From positions 26,275,993-26,339,992 of the forward strand of contig OY855908.1 of NCBI GenBank assembly GCA_963693305.1: a stretch of DNA of 64,000 nucleotides. Direction: 5' to 3'. The notes under the pieces are model-generated. The model made no database searches, was not told the origin of the DNA, and saw only the letters and a list, made by a program, of their open reading frames with translations. Within the stretch, counting starts at the first letter, position 1; each line of letters begins with the position of its first letter. Below are positions 23,359-33,284 of the stretch, piece after piece. This DNA is from Meandrina meandrites (Eukaryota > Cnidaria > Anthozoa > Scleractinia > Meandrinidae). A program made the translations under genes and the position numbers.

Positions 23359-23647
23359 AGTAGTATAGTCGGTATTAATCAAATACCACTTTGGGTTGGG
23401 GCGGGACTTGAAAGTTTTTAAAAACCTCATTTATCAAAAAACCTAAAGCTGACCCACGCTCACAAAGCTCGCGCGGGTCACTTTAGGTTTTTTGATAAAT
23501 TGAAGTTGAAAAACATTCAAGGTCAACCCAAAGATAGTATTTGATTAATACCGACTATACTACTTACAAATAAAGGGGGTTACCGCAGGTTACAAATAAG
23601 GGGGGGTGGGGACAAGCAATAAGAGAATTGACACCGTGCAGTATAAA
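23359..23647. repeat. Polinton A left terminal inverted repeat
   Basis: It starts AGTAGTATAG. The first 206 bases (23359-23564) are an imperfect palindrome, with TATAGTCGGTATTAATC near the start and its reverse complement GATTAATACCGACTATA near 23543. An inner unpaired part follows. The inner edge ACACCGTGCAGTATAAA (23631-23647) matches the reverse complement of the last 17 bases of the window, which defines the arm length. pPolB starts 73 bases further in. Confidence 0.85.
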
Positions 23648-23720
23648 AGTTTTTCAATTAGAGAATTACCACCTTAGGTTATAATAATTAATTTTCAAAA
23701 AATATTTTCTATAATATACA

Positions 23721-26700
23721 ATGGCCGAAATAGACTTCGAATCTTTGGAAGCTTTGGAAGAAGAACTTGCGAAACTAGACCCAGCAGATTTGCACTATTT
23801 ATCACAATTAATTTCAGAAAACGCGCCTGCAGTTAAAAAGATAATTAAGAATGAGTTAGAAGAACCAATTCCAGAAGAAGCGCAGAAGCGATTAAAACCT
23901 CCTTTACAACCAAAACCTTACCAACCAATACCACCACCAAGAAAAAGGAACAGAAGACAACAACTTCTGAGACAATATGATCCCTTTCCACCGCATAACG
24001 TAAGAAATGTGACAGACTACCAGAATGAGATTCTGAATCTGTACAATGTCACAAAATTTGAGGGTGAAGAGAGCAATGGTCGGCGTTACAAGCGGTGGCG
24101 CTTCATAAAAGATATAGATAAAGACCTAACACCCCAATTTATGCGAAAAATAAGAGAAAACGTGCGGACATCATTTTACGCCAGGCACGTTTATTCGTAT
24201 ATGTTGCGTAACATTGAAGACGGCACCATAATTTTCTACTATCAAAACAAAGGCTCTCCTTGGATGAAAGCATACGGAGAAGCGGAGAATTGGTTAAGTA
24301 AAATGGAGGCTAAACGCCTGGATACAGATAGTGTCGAAAGACCAGACACAAAGTGGATCTTCGAGGGTCACTTTAATGTTGATGCAAAGGTTGTGCTTGA
24401 CCGTCAACCGTTGATGGGAACGGGTCCCTTACCAGACTGGCTGCGAAACCGTGCACACGCAGCGAGAGGACAAGCAATGGTAGCACTGGATACCTATAGA
24501 GATAACCTTTGTTTATGGCGTTGTATTGCTGTGCACAAAGGAGCTAGGGCAGATCGAAGTACAAAAGCAGCACAAGATCTAGCCAAGAGTTTCTTCAAGC
24601 TCAGGAATACGCCGACGGATTGTGCAAAAACATCACTGGATGAATTAGAAAAGGTGGAAATGCATCTGAATAAGGGCACTGCTTTCTCAGGTTGGCTAGG
24701 AATCAGGGTTTATCAGCCTGAGCGTGTAGGAACTGAAGTGGTATGGCATCTAACAAGAAATCCGGCGGCACAGTTTAAAAATATTATGACAATAGGAATT
24801 TTTGGAGAGCACGCATTTTTAATAAAAGACATTGCAAAGTTGGCGAAAACTTATGAATGCATTCATTGCCACGCAAGATTCACACAATCTGTCAGTCTTC
24901 AACGTCATGCAGAAAGGTGTGCCCAAGGGAAAACGGTAATAGATTGTCCAGGTGAAAAGGTCGAAGCACCGGCGACAGCTTACGAGAAAGCATTTTATCC
25001 AAAGCATCAAGCATCAAAAGAATCACTTCAGTGGCTTGAGTATGTAGCAAAGCATTGGAAAATCCGAATTCACCACGCAATGTCGGGGCATGGAGGAGAG
25101 CGTTGGATAGAGAAAAGACCAGTTGATGGCTACAACCATGAGAAAAAGATAGTGTTTCAATACCACGGATGCTACTGGCACGGATGTCCAAAATGTTACC
25201 ATGATCGTGACAAAATAATTGATCGTGATGATAAAACACGCGAAGATCTCTTCCTTGCCACAAAGAGGCGAACAGCTTATCTCCGAAAGGCTGGCTACCG
25301 AGTGATTGAGTGTTGGGCCTGCGAAGTTGGAGAAAAATATGTTGAACAACTGCCAGAAGCCCAAACAAAAAGCTATCCGCACGCGATTTTGTATGATTTT
25401 GAGTCGTACGGAGACAATAATCAGCGGAAGGAGCCGACGAACACTCTAACAATCGAGAACGCACACGTACCAATCTCGGTGAGCATCGGTGACACCCTAG
25501 AAAGAGAGCCAACTCACATCTGTGACAGAGATCCGGCAGAGCTGGTCCGCAAGTTTATGGAAGAGCTGGAGAGGCGCGGAAAAAACATCAGAAAACAAGT
25601 AAGAGCGGAATTTCTGCCAGCAGACGTAAACCTGCTGCCAAAAGATCAGAAGAAAAAAATAGAAGAATGGTGTGATCAGGTCCCAGTCACCGGGTTTAAC
25701 TCCGGGACTTACGATCTGAATCTGATCAAAAAGTATTTCGCAGAGTGTCTTACAGACACAACCAACAAAGTCAGAGTGGCAAAGCACGGAAACAAAATTA
25801 TGTTCTTACTCACTTCCGGCTTCCGTTTTCTTGACATAATCAACTACCTCGGCCCGGGGACCAGCTACGAGAAATGGATAAAGGCCTAGGAATGTAAGAC
25901 AGTAAAATCCTGGTTTCCGTACGAGTGGTTTGACAGACCAGAAAAGCTGGATTACCCAGGATTGCCAGATTATCTGGATTGGTATTCAAAGTTGAAAGAC
26001 GAATTCACGCTGAAACTGTCAGAATGGAAAGCTAGCCAAAAGCTGTTCCGAGAAAAGGGAATGAAAACCTTCAAAGACTGGCTGCGTTACTATAATAATC
26101 TCGATGTGGCACCCGGACTTGAGGCGCTACAAAAAATGAAAAACTTCTACACTGAGAAGGGAATCGACATCATGAAAGACGCAGTCAGCATCCCAGGTGT
26201 GAGTTTACATTACTTACTCAAGGGAGCTATTGAGCGTAACGCGGATCTTTACAGCCCAAGCAAAGAAGCATACGAGATGTTAAAAGAAGCTGTTGTCGGC
26301 GGTCCAAGCCTCGTTTTCACAAGATACCACGAAGTTGGTAAAACAAGAATAAGATCGCATCAAATAGCAGAACCACAACTTTGCAAAAATATCCTCGGAT
26401 ACGATGCCAACGCCCTGTATCTTTCAACAATGCTAAGAGCTATGCCTTGTGGAAAGGAAAGGGTCGTACACTACACAAACGAGTACCAAACAGAGGGGGC
26501 TCCAGTACTAACGCATAGACTCAAAGAAAGAAGCTGGTTTGGGTTTGCTGAAATAGACATAGAGATTCCGAAACACTTACACAAAAAGTTCGAGGAACTG
26601 TGTCCGTTCTTCCACAACAAAGTGGTGCCTGCTAAAGCTGTCCCCGAGCATATGCTCAAATACTTGCGTGATACAGGCAGAAAACGCGGAGAAGATAAGA

Positions 26701-27656
26701 AACTCATGGGAACGTTATCTGCACAGAAGATACTAATATACGCCGCTCTGCTGCTCTGGTATGTGAATCACGGAGCGGAAATTACAAAGGTTTATCGAAC
26801 AATTGACTAGACACCGGCAAAGATCTTTCCCTGGTTCGTGGAACAAGTCACGGAGGCTCGCCGGACAGGAGATGTAGAAAAAAGCAAGGCACTGTTGGCT
26901 GAGGTATTCAAACTTTTGGAAAACAGCGGATACGGAAAGCTCATCGAAGCCTTGGAGCGGCAAACAAACGTGATTTACACAGAAGATGAGAAGGTAGTTG
27001 ACAGAGCCCTGCGTAGCGCGTATTTCTCAGATCTTGACGAGATTGGGGAGGCATATGAGTTGGAAAGTAGGAAGCCACGGATCACAATCAGACGCCCATT
27101 TCAGGTCGGAATCGCTGTTTATCAGCTGGCAAAGCTGCGTATGTTGGGATTCTATTACAACTTCCTTGACAGGTATTTTGACAGAAAAGATTTCGAGCTG
27201 ATCCAGATGGACACAGACAGCAACTATATAGCCATCTCTGGTAAGAAACTAGAGGACATTGTACGACCGGAGCTGAAAGAAGAATTCGAGGCGCAAAAAA
27301 AGAATTGGCTGGCATGGGACAAGTGGAGCGGGAGGACACCGGGTCTGTTTAAGCTGGAGTGTGAGGGGAACCGGATGATTGTGCTCTGCTCAAAATGTTA
27401 TTTTATTGATGACCGGGGCGAAAAAAAGAAGTTCAGCACAAAGGGTATGTCAAAGAAACAAAACAATATAACCTGGCAGCGTTTCAAGACAGCGCTTCAA
27501 GGCAGCAAGGATATGGCAACAAACAGAGGTTTCCGGATGCGGGACGGAAATATAGTAACTTACGAGCAGGAGAAGCTGGGGTTGAGTGCCTACTATGACA
27601 AACGATGGGTGCTGCCCGATGGGATTCACACCGAACCAATTGAATTTCACATTTAG
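23721..27656 (+). pseudogene. Protein-primed DNA polymerase B of A, two amber stops
   Basis: One continuous reading frame of 1,312 codons with TAG at 25887-25889 (codon 723) and 26808-26810 (codon 1030). Element B has Tyr at both positions. Order of features: an acidic N-terminus; a C2H2-like finger CIHCHARFTQSVSLQRHAERC (split here only as seen); the GCYWHGCPKC segment typical of Polinton polymerases; the exonuclease motifs YDFESY, GFNSGTYDLN and YYNNLDV; and the polymerase motifs YDANALYLSTM (A), ENSGYGKL (B) and MDTDSNY (C), with the C-terminal YDKRW. It would replicate the element from a protein primer. Start ATG follows ATAATATACA. The gene converges with the integrase, overlapping 4 bases. 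Two nonsense codons make a functional product unlikely. Confidence 0.88.
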
Positions 27657-28639
27657 TTCACAACCGGAGGAAGAGTGGTGTTTGGAGGCACAACCAGCAG
27701 TTCTTCACGCACAAAGCCACGTTGGGGCCCGTCGTGCAAATAGTAGAGAACTGGCTGATCCGGTTTGGTAAAGGATCGTTCAATGTTGTAAACTTTCAAA
27801 GACCAGATTGGATCAGTGGCTCGTTTCACACCACCTTCAAGCTCGCCAGGTTGGTACAAATACCTAACATTCACAATAGAGGGGAGCTTTTTTTCGTTCA
27901 AACCAACAGGTCTCAAATATTTTGTTGACGGTTGGGATGCCACAGCCTTTTCTTTGATTGCGGCAGCAGGTTTCATACCAATCAGCCGCGTGACTTGATT
28001 GTTCAGAGCAGAAACAACTGCAGGAAGCCTTTTTACCCATGCCCGAGACCGCTGACCCTCAGGCAGGCGCATTTCAACGGCGTACTGGTGCCCGAACAAG
28101 CGCTCAGCCAGGGTACGGTTGAAACGTTCAACGATAGCTTGGTCTCTGTGAATTTCAGGGCGCCCACGCCTGATGGAAGTTTTGTGACTTTCCATTTCTT
28201 TTGTAACAGCACCCATAAATTCGCGCCCAGGATCAACCTGCAACATCTGAGGCCACTTCAGAGGCCCGCGTGTATAAATTGTCTTAAAAGCTTTGGCAAC
28301 CTCGGCAGAATCTTTGGAGGTTAAAGGCTGAGCTTCTTTGAATCTGCTGGCAACATCAACAACGGTAAGCGCGTATTTGTAAGTGCTACGGCCCACTTTG
28401 TCATGTGGCAGAAAAAGAAGGTCTGCCTGGTGCACTTTGTTGGGTAAGGACACATCAAATTTTGGACGAGGAATGTAGCGCGGAGCGGGGAGGTAGATCT
28501 GCCAGAGCGCTTGTTTGAACAACCATTCTTTGACAATAACTTCAGGAACCTTTGCAGCAGCCGCTAATTTTTTTATGGCGGAGATACCTTTCCAGTAACC
28601 CTGTGGGCTGTAGTAACGCCGCTCTAATTTTCTATCCAT
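27653..28639 (-). CDS. Retroviral-type (rve) integrase of A
   Basis: A 328-residue, apparently intact DDE integrase that would insert the linear element into host DNA. The catalytic residues are in HQADLLFL (first Asp), QVDPGREF (second Asp) and QAIVERFNRTL (Glu). The N-terminal part (RYYSPQGYWKGISAIKKL) resembles the helical zinc-free region of Polinton integrases. The C-terminal DPIWSLKVYNIERSF is a small beta-barrel or chromodomain-like stretch. Its stop codon overlaps the PolB stop (TTAG). It is divergent from the next gene, with 40 bases between. About 85-90% identical to the B copy. Confidence 0.92.
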   Translation of the reverse strand: MDRKLERRYYSPQGYWKGISAIKKLAAAAKVPEVIVKEWLFKQALWQIYLPAPRYIPRPKFDVSLPNKVHQADLLFLPHDKVGRSTYKYALTVVDVASRFKEAQPLTSKDSAEVAKAFKTIYTRGPLKWPQMLQVDPGREFMGAVTKEMESHKTSIRRGRPEIHRDQAIVERFNRTLAERLFGHQYAVEMRLPEGQRSRAWVKRLPAVVSALNNQVTRLIGMKPAAAIKEKAVASQPSTKYLRPVGLNEKKLPSIVNVRYLYQPGELEGGVKRATDPIWSLKVYNIERSFTKPDQPVLYYLHDGPQRGFVREELLVVPPNTTLPPVVN

Positions 28640-28679
28640 TTAAATAATTATGCGCAGACATATATACATGGCTACAAAA

Positions 28680-29198
28680 ATGAGTTTGGGTAACCCTTAC
28701 GAAGGGGTGTGGCCCCACCGTGAACAGCTAAAAAAAGAGCTTATCGAAATGTTGGTGGAAAAGCAGGCAGCGATAATAAAAGAAATCAAACCGGAAAAAG
28801 ATCTTGTCGACCAAGAATGGGTGTGGGATTCACCCCACTCTGAGCAAGAAGGGGTGTGGGGTTTACCCCCACAACCAAAATTATGGTATTTAATTACGGT
28901 ACTAAAAAAAACCGGCATTTTTCATTTAGAACAGGTAGGTGACAAAATAGGGTTGATTTTTTTGGGCAATATCATTCGGCATTTCAAACTGTTAAATCCT
29001 GGGTCGTGTAACTACGTTTGTTTTTTATACAACTATTTTCAAAAGGTCTCACCCTTCGATTGGCCGGCAAGAAATGCAATACTTGAAAAGCTCACGAAAA
29101 GTTTGCCGAAGATGGTACAAACCAGAAATAAAGCCGAAAAAAGTTTCAACGAATGGTGGTTGGTTGCAAACAGTGGGGTGTGGGGTTTACCCCACTAA
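28680..29198 (+). CDS. Conserved Polinton protein of unknown function (A)
   Basis: About 172 residues. The ATG at 28680 was chosen because it aligns with the B copy start (both begin MS). The conserved second half contains LWYL, VLKKTGI, GDKIGLIFLGNII, NPGSCNYVCFLYNYF and TRNKAEKSFNEWWL. No known family was recognised. Compared with B, this copy has gained three to four palindromic mini-repeats: GGGGTGTGGCCCCAC near the start, two around 28818-28872, and one that forms the C-terminus and stop (29172). They add residues such as GVWGLP in frame. The 3' end meets the hydrophobic protein gene tail to tail. Confidence 0.65.
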   Translation: MSLGNPYEGVWPHREQLKKELIEMLVEKQAAIIKEIKPEKDLVDQEWVWDSPHSEQEGVWGLPPQPKLWYLITVLKKTGIFHLEQVGDKIGLIFLGNIIRHFKLLNPGSCNYVCFLYNYFQKVSPFDWPARNAILEKLTKSLPKMVQTRNKAEKSFNEWWLVANSGVWGLPH

Positions 29199-29705
29199 AC
29201 AGCAGTTGTCTTTGATGTTCTTTTACCACCGTCAGTGTGGTTTGAAAAACGCAGTTTTGTCTTTGCAGTAGTAAAGGTGTTGTACTTTTTGACAATATCT
29301 TGATACTCACCGTCAGAGATTACACCATCTTCAAGAGCGGTTGATATAAGAGAGTTGATCGTGCTCAGCGTAGCTTCAGCCAGGGTCTGTATTTTTTCGT
29401 GTTTTTTCGCTTTGCGCAGGAAAAATTTGATGGTGACCATGCAGGAGATGGAAAACCAATGAAAACAAGGTGGCAGTTGCGATTAAAGGCCCCCCAACAA
29501 CAACGCCAACCGCAGAAAGAGAAGCGGCGAGCCCAGAGCCGGTAAGAATGGTAGCGACTCCGCCTATTAAGGCACATACCGTTTGGCAATGTGTGTGCCA
29601 CCGTTTGAATTTGGCTGAGGTTTTGCAGTAGTGCACCAACTGGTTTTCTAAATTCTTTTTGATCAATTCTATTTCAGCCCGCCTGAATTTTGTTGCAGAA
29701 TCCAT
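29195..29705 (-). pseudogene. Hydrophobic protein of A, frameshifted
   Basis: The N-terminal 90 or so residues (29705 to about 29435) contain an amphipathic start, FRRAEIELIKKNLENQ, and a Gly/Ala/Val-rich hydrophobic stretch (GGVATILTGSGLAASL, VGVVVGGPLIATATLF) likely to cross or enter membranes as a hairpin. Near 29435 one extra base relative to B moves the rest (FFLRKAKKHEKIQTL, ALEDGVISDGEYQDI) to another frame. The B copy is intact. A role in membrane passage or virion assembly is inference. The start lies just behind the TATATAGAAA motif. Confidence 0.7.
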
Positions 29706-29740
29706 TTTCTATATATGTGTGTTAAAAATGTTTACCTCAC

Positions 29741-30634
29741 CTAGTCGCAATAATGGTTGCGGTATTTTCCGGTTTTCTTGTCGTAAGTTATTGTGTTACA
29801 CGGTTCGGTTACTTTGCTTGGGTGTGTCCAAAACTTTTTGCTAAACAGTCCGGTTTTTGTGTTAAACGCCCCCTTGGCAATGTCGCCCGACCAATACTTG
29901 TCAAGCAGCTTTTTATCAACTCCGGGCAAAACTTTATAAAACGATTGAGCCTGCGAAAACCCGGGGATCTTTTTCCCGATTTGTTCATTGATCGTTTCAC
30001 CGACACCCAAACCCACGTTTTGCTTCGAGCTGATTGCGTTGCGCGCCATAGAGTGACCCCACTGCCGTTTGTTTTTAAGGATAGCGTCAAGCGCCTTCAC
30101 CATTTTTTTGTCTGCAGCGTGTTTGCAGCTTTTCTCATTTTTCTTGCCTGCACAGACGGCATAATCAACGTCATGCTGCTTTGAAACTGCGTCGGTGGCG
30201 CCTGTTGGTTGCTGGTAAATCTTTAATATCTTTCCAGTTTGGGGGTCGTAAGAAAGCTGTTTTTCAAGAGGATTGTACGGTCCTGTGTAGTTGTGGCCCG
30301 GAAGTGTCCACCCTTTCTTTGGTTTAGGCAGCTTGCCAATAGCTTTATGAATGTCAAAACCACCTCCACGTTGGTAAAGGGGGTTTGTTGGGTCATCTAC
30401 TCTATTACCCGCATAAATTCTCATATCATGGCCGGTGCCACTTTGGGGTTTTACCCTAGGGGTGTGGGGTACCCCCACTGTGGGGTTTACCCCACGTAAG
30501 AACCTTGTCTTGGTAATGCCGCAGTTATCACATTTTACTTTAAGCATTCTTCTGCCATTCACAGTTGTAACAATTTTGTCAGAACCCGGTACGTTGGGTG
30601 TGAAGCGTTTTTCTTTCACGCAGTAAACCTCCAT
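29741..30634 (-). CDS. Leader domain plus phospholipase A2 protein (A)
   Basis: 297 residues. Residues 1-45 are the shared leader (YCVKEKRFTPNV, KVKCDNCGITKTRF), resembling the short zinc-ribbon DUF5679 type. Residues about 110-165 are a phospholipase A2 domain like that of parvovirus VP1: the calcium-binding loop LPGHNYTGPYNP and the catalytic pair in HDVDYAVC. Such domains let incoming particles breach endosomal membranes. Between them is LYQRGG, which fits the adenain cleavage pattern Q-x-G-G. A basic tail follows and the protein ends in HYCD. One double palindromic mini-repeat (30442-30495) adds the VGVPHTPR segment absent in B. The gene is preceded by TATATAAAAAG at its ATG. Confidence 0.8.
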   Translation of the reverse strand: MEVYCVKEKRFTPNVPGSDKIVTTVNGRRMLKVKCDNCGITKTRFLRGVNPTVGVPHTPRVKPQSGTGHDMRIYAGNRVDDPTNPLYQRGGGFDIHKAIGKLPKPKKGWTLPGHNYTGPYNPLEKQLSYDPQTGKILKIYQQPTGATDAVSKQHDVDYAVCAGKKNEKSCKHAADKKMVKALDAILKNKRQWGHSMARNAISSKQNVGLGVGETINEQIGKKIPGFSQAQSFYKVLPGVDKKLLDKYWSGDIAKGAFNTKTGLFSKKFWTHPSKVTEPCNTITYDKKTGKYRNHYCD

Positions 30635-30689
30635 CTTTTTATATACTTAAAGAAAAAATCATTTTGGGGTGTGGGGTTTACCCCACTGA

Positions 30690-31136
30690 TTAAAATGCCG
30701 GTTTTTGTGCCAGTCCTTTGTCTAGCAGCCAATTATTAAAACTTTTACTTCCTCCATCACGTTTATACTTTGCGTAATCACGTCTGTATCCAGCTACCAT
30801 TTCTTTCGCAGTCTTTGTGGAAACTGGATTAGGTTTAAAGGCATCTTTCAAAAGTGAAAATCCTTTAGCGAAGTCTACAACCCACGGCACTTTATTCTTC
30901 TTGACTGCATCATATGTTTCTTTTGGATTTAAATGCTTCAAGAAATCAAATAAATTACCTCCTTCTTGCCCATTTTGGGGTGTGGGGTTTACCCCACTGA
31001 CAAACCGTGTCTTGGTAATACCACAGCTTGCGCATTTTACTTTTAACATTCTTCTATTGTTTTTTGTGGTTGTGATTTTTTCACTCCCCGTCACATTGGG
31101 TGTGAAGCGCCTTTCTTTTACGCAGTAAATCTCCAT
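30690..31136 (-). CDS. Leader-domain protein of A, unknown C-terminus
   Basis: 148 residues beginning with the same leader as the PLA2 protein (YCVKERRFTPNV, KVKCASCGITKTRF). It is followed by a mini-repeat-encoded GVNPTP, then GQEGGNLF, which contains an adenain-type Q-x-G-G site, and a unique basic C-terminus (VDFAKGFSLLKDAF, YRRDYAKYKRDGG). It ends in the spacer containing another mini-repeat (30665-30687). No known family was recognised for the C-terminal part. B has two different proteins in this slot with the same leader, so the leader seems to be a portable module fused to different virion proteins. Confidence 0.65.
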   Translation of the reverse strand: MEIYCVKERRFTPNVTGSEKITTTKNNRRMLKVKCASCGITKTRFVSGVNPTPQNGQEGGNLFDFLKHLNPKETYDAVKKNKVPWVVDFAKGFSLLKDAFKPNPVSTKTAKEMVAGYRRDYAKYKRDGGSKSFNNWLLDKGLAQKPAF

Positions 31137-31138
31137 CT

Positions 31139-31594
31139 TTATACTTTATGTGAAAAATAATCCTTCACCACAGCCTCGTTGGCGCGTGTATTTTCAGAAA
31201 ACATGCTCAAAATTTCTCGAAACGACCGCCCTTTGTTACGTTCGTTCAGGAAAAGCAAACAGTAGTAGCCGCAGCACACACTGAATTCCCACTGAAGCTG
31301 GTTGTCATTCCGGAGAAAGGTCTGTTTGCCCTCAAGAATCAGCTCTATTTCCCATTCCGCGGGCGGAGGTAACCCGAAAGAGTCAAAGTACTCCGTACCG
31401 CCCCAGCAGCAAACCCAGTGGGTGCCTGGCCCTCCAAGATCATCCATGTTGATTATACAAGGAGAGTGGGATTTACCCCCACTACCCCACTCATCTCTCG
31501 CAAATATACCTTTGATGGGGATTTGCAAGTATTGGCACCACCGCTGCAAATCAAAATCGGTTAAGGGGACTTCAACGAAGGTAGGCTTTTTTTT
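31139..31594 (-). CDS. Adenain-like cysteine protease of A (no ATG)
   Basis: The open frame encodes a maturation protease of the adenovirus type. Visible are INMDDLGGPGTHWVCCW with the catalytic His, EYFDSFG with the acidic partner, QWEFSVCCGYYCLLFL with the nucleophile Cys, and the helix after it. No in-frame ATG exists before the His region. The frame is entered from the preceding core-protein gene across a run of eight A (31594-31587 on the minus strand) in the +1 frame. A mini-repeat (31465-31491) adds a Trp/Gly/Ser insert (DEWGSGGKSH) absent from B. Expected role: cutting structural precursors in the capsid. Confidence 0.78.
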   Translation of the reverse strand, partial: KKKPTFVEVPLTDFDLQRWCQYLQIPIKGIFARDEWGSGGKSHSPCIINMDDLGGPGTHWVCCWGGTEYFDSFGLPPPAEWEIELILEGKQTFLRNDNQLQWEFSVCCGYYCLLFLNERNKGRSFREILSMFSENTRANEAVVKDYFSHKV

Positions 31595-31952
31595 GGTCGT
31601 CCCAAGAACCTATAAATGGTGGAGGGCGCTGGAAATATGGGGGAGGGTTGACGCGCATACCCTTTCCTCCTCTGGGCGGACGTTTTACCTGCATGCCCGC
31701 CCCCTGCGCCACCATCTTGCGCGCATGTCTGATTTGTGTCTTGCTCATGTCAATGTCCACACCTGTGTTCTTGCTTATAGCGCGCTGTATTTTTTTGATC
31801 TGCCTGGCGGTCAAGTGCAAAATGTCGCTACCCCTGGTTATGGCCCCCTTTTTAAATCTGAGCGTAACAGCTTCTCCTGGCCCAAAGGCCCGCGCGAGGC
31901 TTACTTTTTGCCCATCCGAAAGTGAAATCTTGTGCGGATAGTAAGTCGTCAT
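31572..31952 (-). CDS. Small basic core-like protein of A
   Basis: 126 residues starting MTTYYPHKISLSDGQKV after TATAAAAG. The conserved segment is HLTARQIKKIQRAI, then NTGVDIDMSKTQIRHARK, followed by a Gly/Pro/Arg-rich tail (RPPRGGKGMRVNPPPYF). The small size, basic charge and position between capsid and protease genes resemble the DNA-condensing core proteins (pX/Mu type) of adenoviruses and adintoviruses, but this assignment is tentative. Its last codons overlap the protease frame at the conserved A8 run, so it may be the front part of a frameshift fusion with the protease. Confidence 0.6.
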   Translation of the reverse strand: MTTYYPHKISLSDGQKVSLARAFGPGEAVTLRFKKGAITRGSDILHLTARQIKKIQRAISKNTGVDIDMSKTQIRHARKMVAQGAGMQVKRPPRGGKGMRVNPPPYFQRPPPFIGSWDDQKKAYLR

Positions 31953-31999
31953 CTTTTATATTTATTGCAAAAATTAATTCTTATTGTAAAACCCCACTC

Positions 32000-32410
32000 T
32001 TAAACCCTCACCAGCTCATTGCCCACCTGCTTGAGAACAAATTCGGACTCATACAAAATTCCGGCATAAATGATGTAGTCTTGCGCGTTGGCCGCCTCGT
32101 TGAGCCTGTAGTGAAAAACCATCTTCTTCGGGTCGTTGGTCTTGTTTTCCTTGTTTTCACGTAGGTCGAAATAGAGTACTGGGTACAGCGTCTCAAAGTT
32201 GTTGGGCTGAAGCTGAACACCGGTGTTGTAGTCGTTTCTGCGGTACCGATAGTTCATCAAGTCATTAAGAATGCGCAGTTTAAAGTTTTCGTCGTAGTCC
32301 AGCTCCGGATAGTACTGCGAAGAGCCGTACTGCAGCCGGCAGGTCGCTAGCTTGGCTGTATTGTCTCCGTCAATGTCAAAGGTGTCGCAGAAGTAGGGGT
32401 TTTGAGTTAA
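32000..32410 (-). pseudogene. Major capsid protein of A, C-terminal fragment
   Basis: The last 136 or so residues of the double-jelly-roll major capsid protein (NPYFCDTFDIDGDNTAKLA, LQYGSSQYYPELDYDENF, FHYRLNEAANAQDY). They are collinear with the intact B protein. The fragment stops at 32410, where CACTA-like element C begins. The rest of the gene resumes at 57963, 25.5 kb away, with a 3-bp duplication TAA at the two junctions. The fragment's own sequence is undamaged, so the insertion or the -2 frameshift in the other half was the inactivating event. Confidence 0.92.
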
Positions 32411-32597
32411 CACTGCATGAAATGACATGTATACGGGGGTATAATGAATCCGTATACGTAATGTGTACGGAAAGGTATACTGGTGTGTACTGAAGTTCGG
32501 GTATACGGTCTGTATAATGAACAGTATCCCTCTATTTCCTTACACTAATGTATACTGTTGTGTGTAGATTACCGTACACCGAGTGTAAGGACACCTT
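32411..32597. repeat. Left subterminal GTATAC array of element C
   Basis: Repeated GTATAC-containing words (TGTATACGG, CCGTATACG, GGTATACTG, GGGTATACGG, TGTATACTG) in both orientations. The matching array lies at 57540-57959. Such arrays are transposase binding sites in CACTA elements. Confidence 0.7.
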
Positions 32598-32707
32598 ATA
32601 TACACCCTATTCATAAATGGCGGCCGCGCGGAACGGCCTGGTTCCGAACACATGAAAGCGAGGCTTGGTAGGCCACGCATAACAACGCATCAGAGCTCAC
32701 AACAAAA

Positions 32708-33284
32708 ATGGCTTCTTCTAGTCGAGATTATGACACAGTCATCCTCACTGAAGACGATATTCCCGGAGCTTCTCAAGCTGGAAGAAACCCTGCTTCACTA
32801 GAGAATGAAGAACTCAGGTTTTGGTTGCGATGTCGAGGCGATTCGCTGAAGGGACTTAAGACGAAGGCACAGCTCATAAAGCGGTAAGCATCAAAACAAT
32901 GAAACCTCGAAGGACCTCGAAGCACATGCTCGCATCTTTGTGATTTGTCCCACGAAATTTTGTTTCCGTAGTATTTAGAATTCTCTCTTTTTTTGCAGAG
33001 CCGACGAGTATATTAAAAATGGAAGGGATAAGATGGTGATCGATCCCGATCCCGATGAAATATACACAAAACGAACAATCCCAAATCATGAGAATAAAAA
33101 GGATCGATTACCAAAGACAAATAATTATTGTTTTGGTTTTTCGAAAAACCTTTCACAGGTACATGTACAACTAAACAACATGATGTACAGTTGTGTGCGA
33201 AACCAAATGAGGGGATTTGGTATTGATATTGGAGCTTTAAAAGTTAAGGAGAGTTGCAGTAAACATATACATTACCAAATATGA
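32708..33284 (+). pseudogene. SAP-domain gene of transposon D, truncated
   Basis: Exon 1 (32708-32883) begins at ATG and encodes NEELRFWLRCRGDSLKGL and KTKAQLIKR, a SAP-like DNA-binding motif. A GTAAGC donor and TTTTTTGCAG acceptor (exon 2 from 32999) keep the frame (ADEYIKNGRDKMVIDPDPDE). In ISL2EU-type elements a protein with such a start continues to a YqaJ-type nuclease. Here the frame ends at 33284 and no nuclease motif follows, so the second gene is largely deleted. A donor at CAG|GTACAT (33158) may once have led to the next exon. Confidence 0.6.

Larger units (their letters stand above)
28704..31491 (+). repeat. Palindromic mini-repeats in Polinton A, left group
   Basis: Copies of a short near-palindrome whose core is GTGGGGTTTACCCCAC, usually preceded by GGGGT, lie at 28704-28718, 28818-28839, 28851-28872, 29172-29196, 30442-30495 (double), 30665-30687, 30976-30998 and 31465-31491. 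Most are in coding sequence and keep the frame; some sit in spacers or form gene ends. All have the same orientation. Element B lacks nearly all of them at the same positions, so they were inserted after the two lineages separated. Confidence 0.85.

Noticed and set aside
27932..28324. 130-codon plus-strand ORF inside the integrase region
   Set aside because: The minus-strand integrase carries all catalytic residues and is conserved in B; the plus ORF is not conserved in B.
28704..31491. Regularly recurring palindromic repeats as a CRISPR-like array
   Set aside because: Spacing is irregular (tens to over a thousand bases), repeats lie inside genes, and there are no cas genes or similarly sized spacers. 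The setting is a eukaryotic genome.
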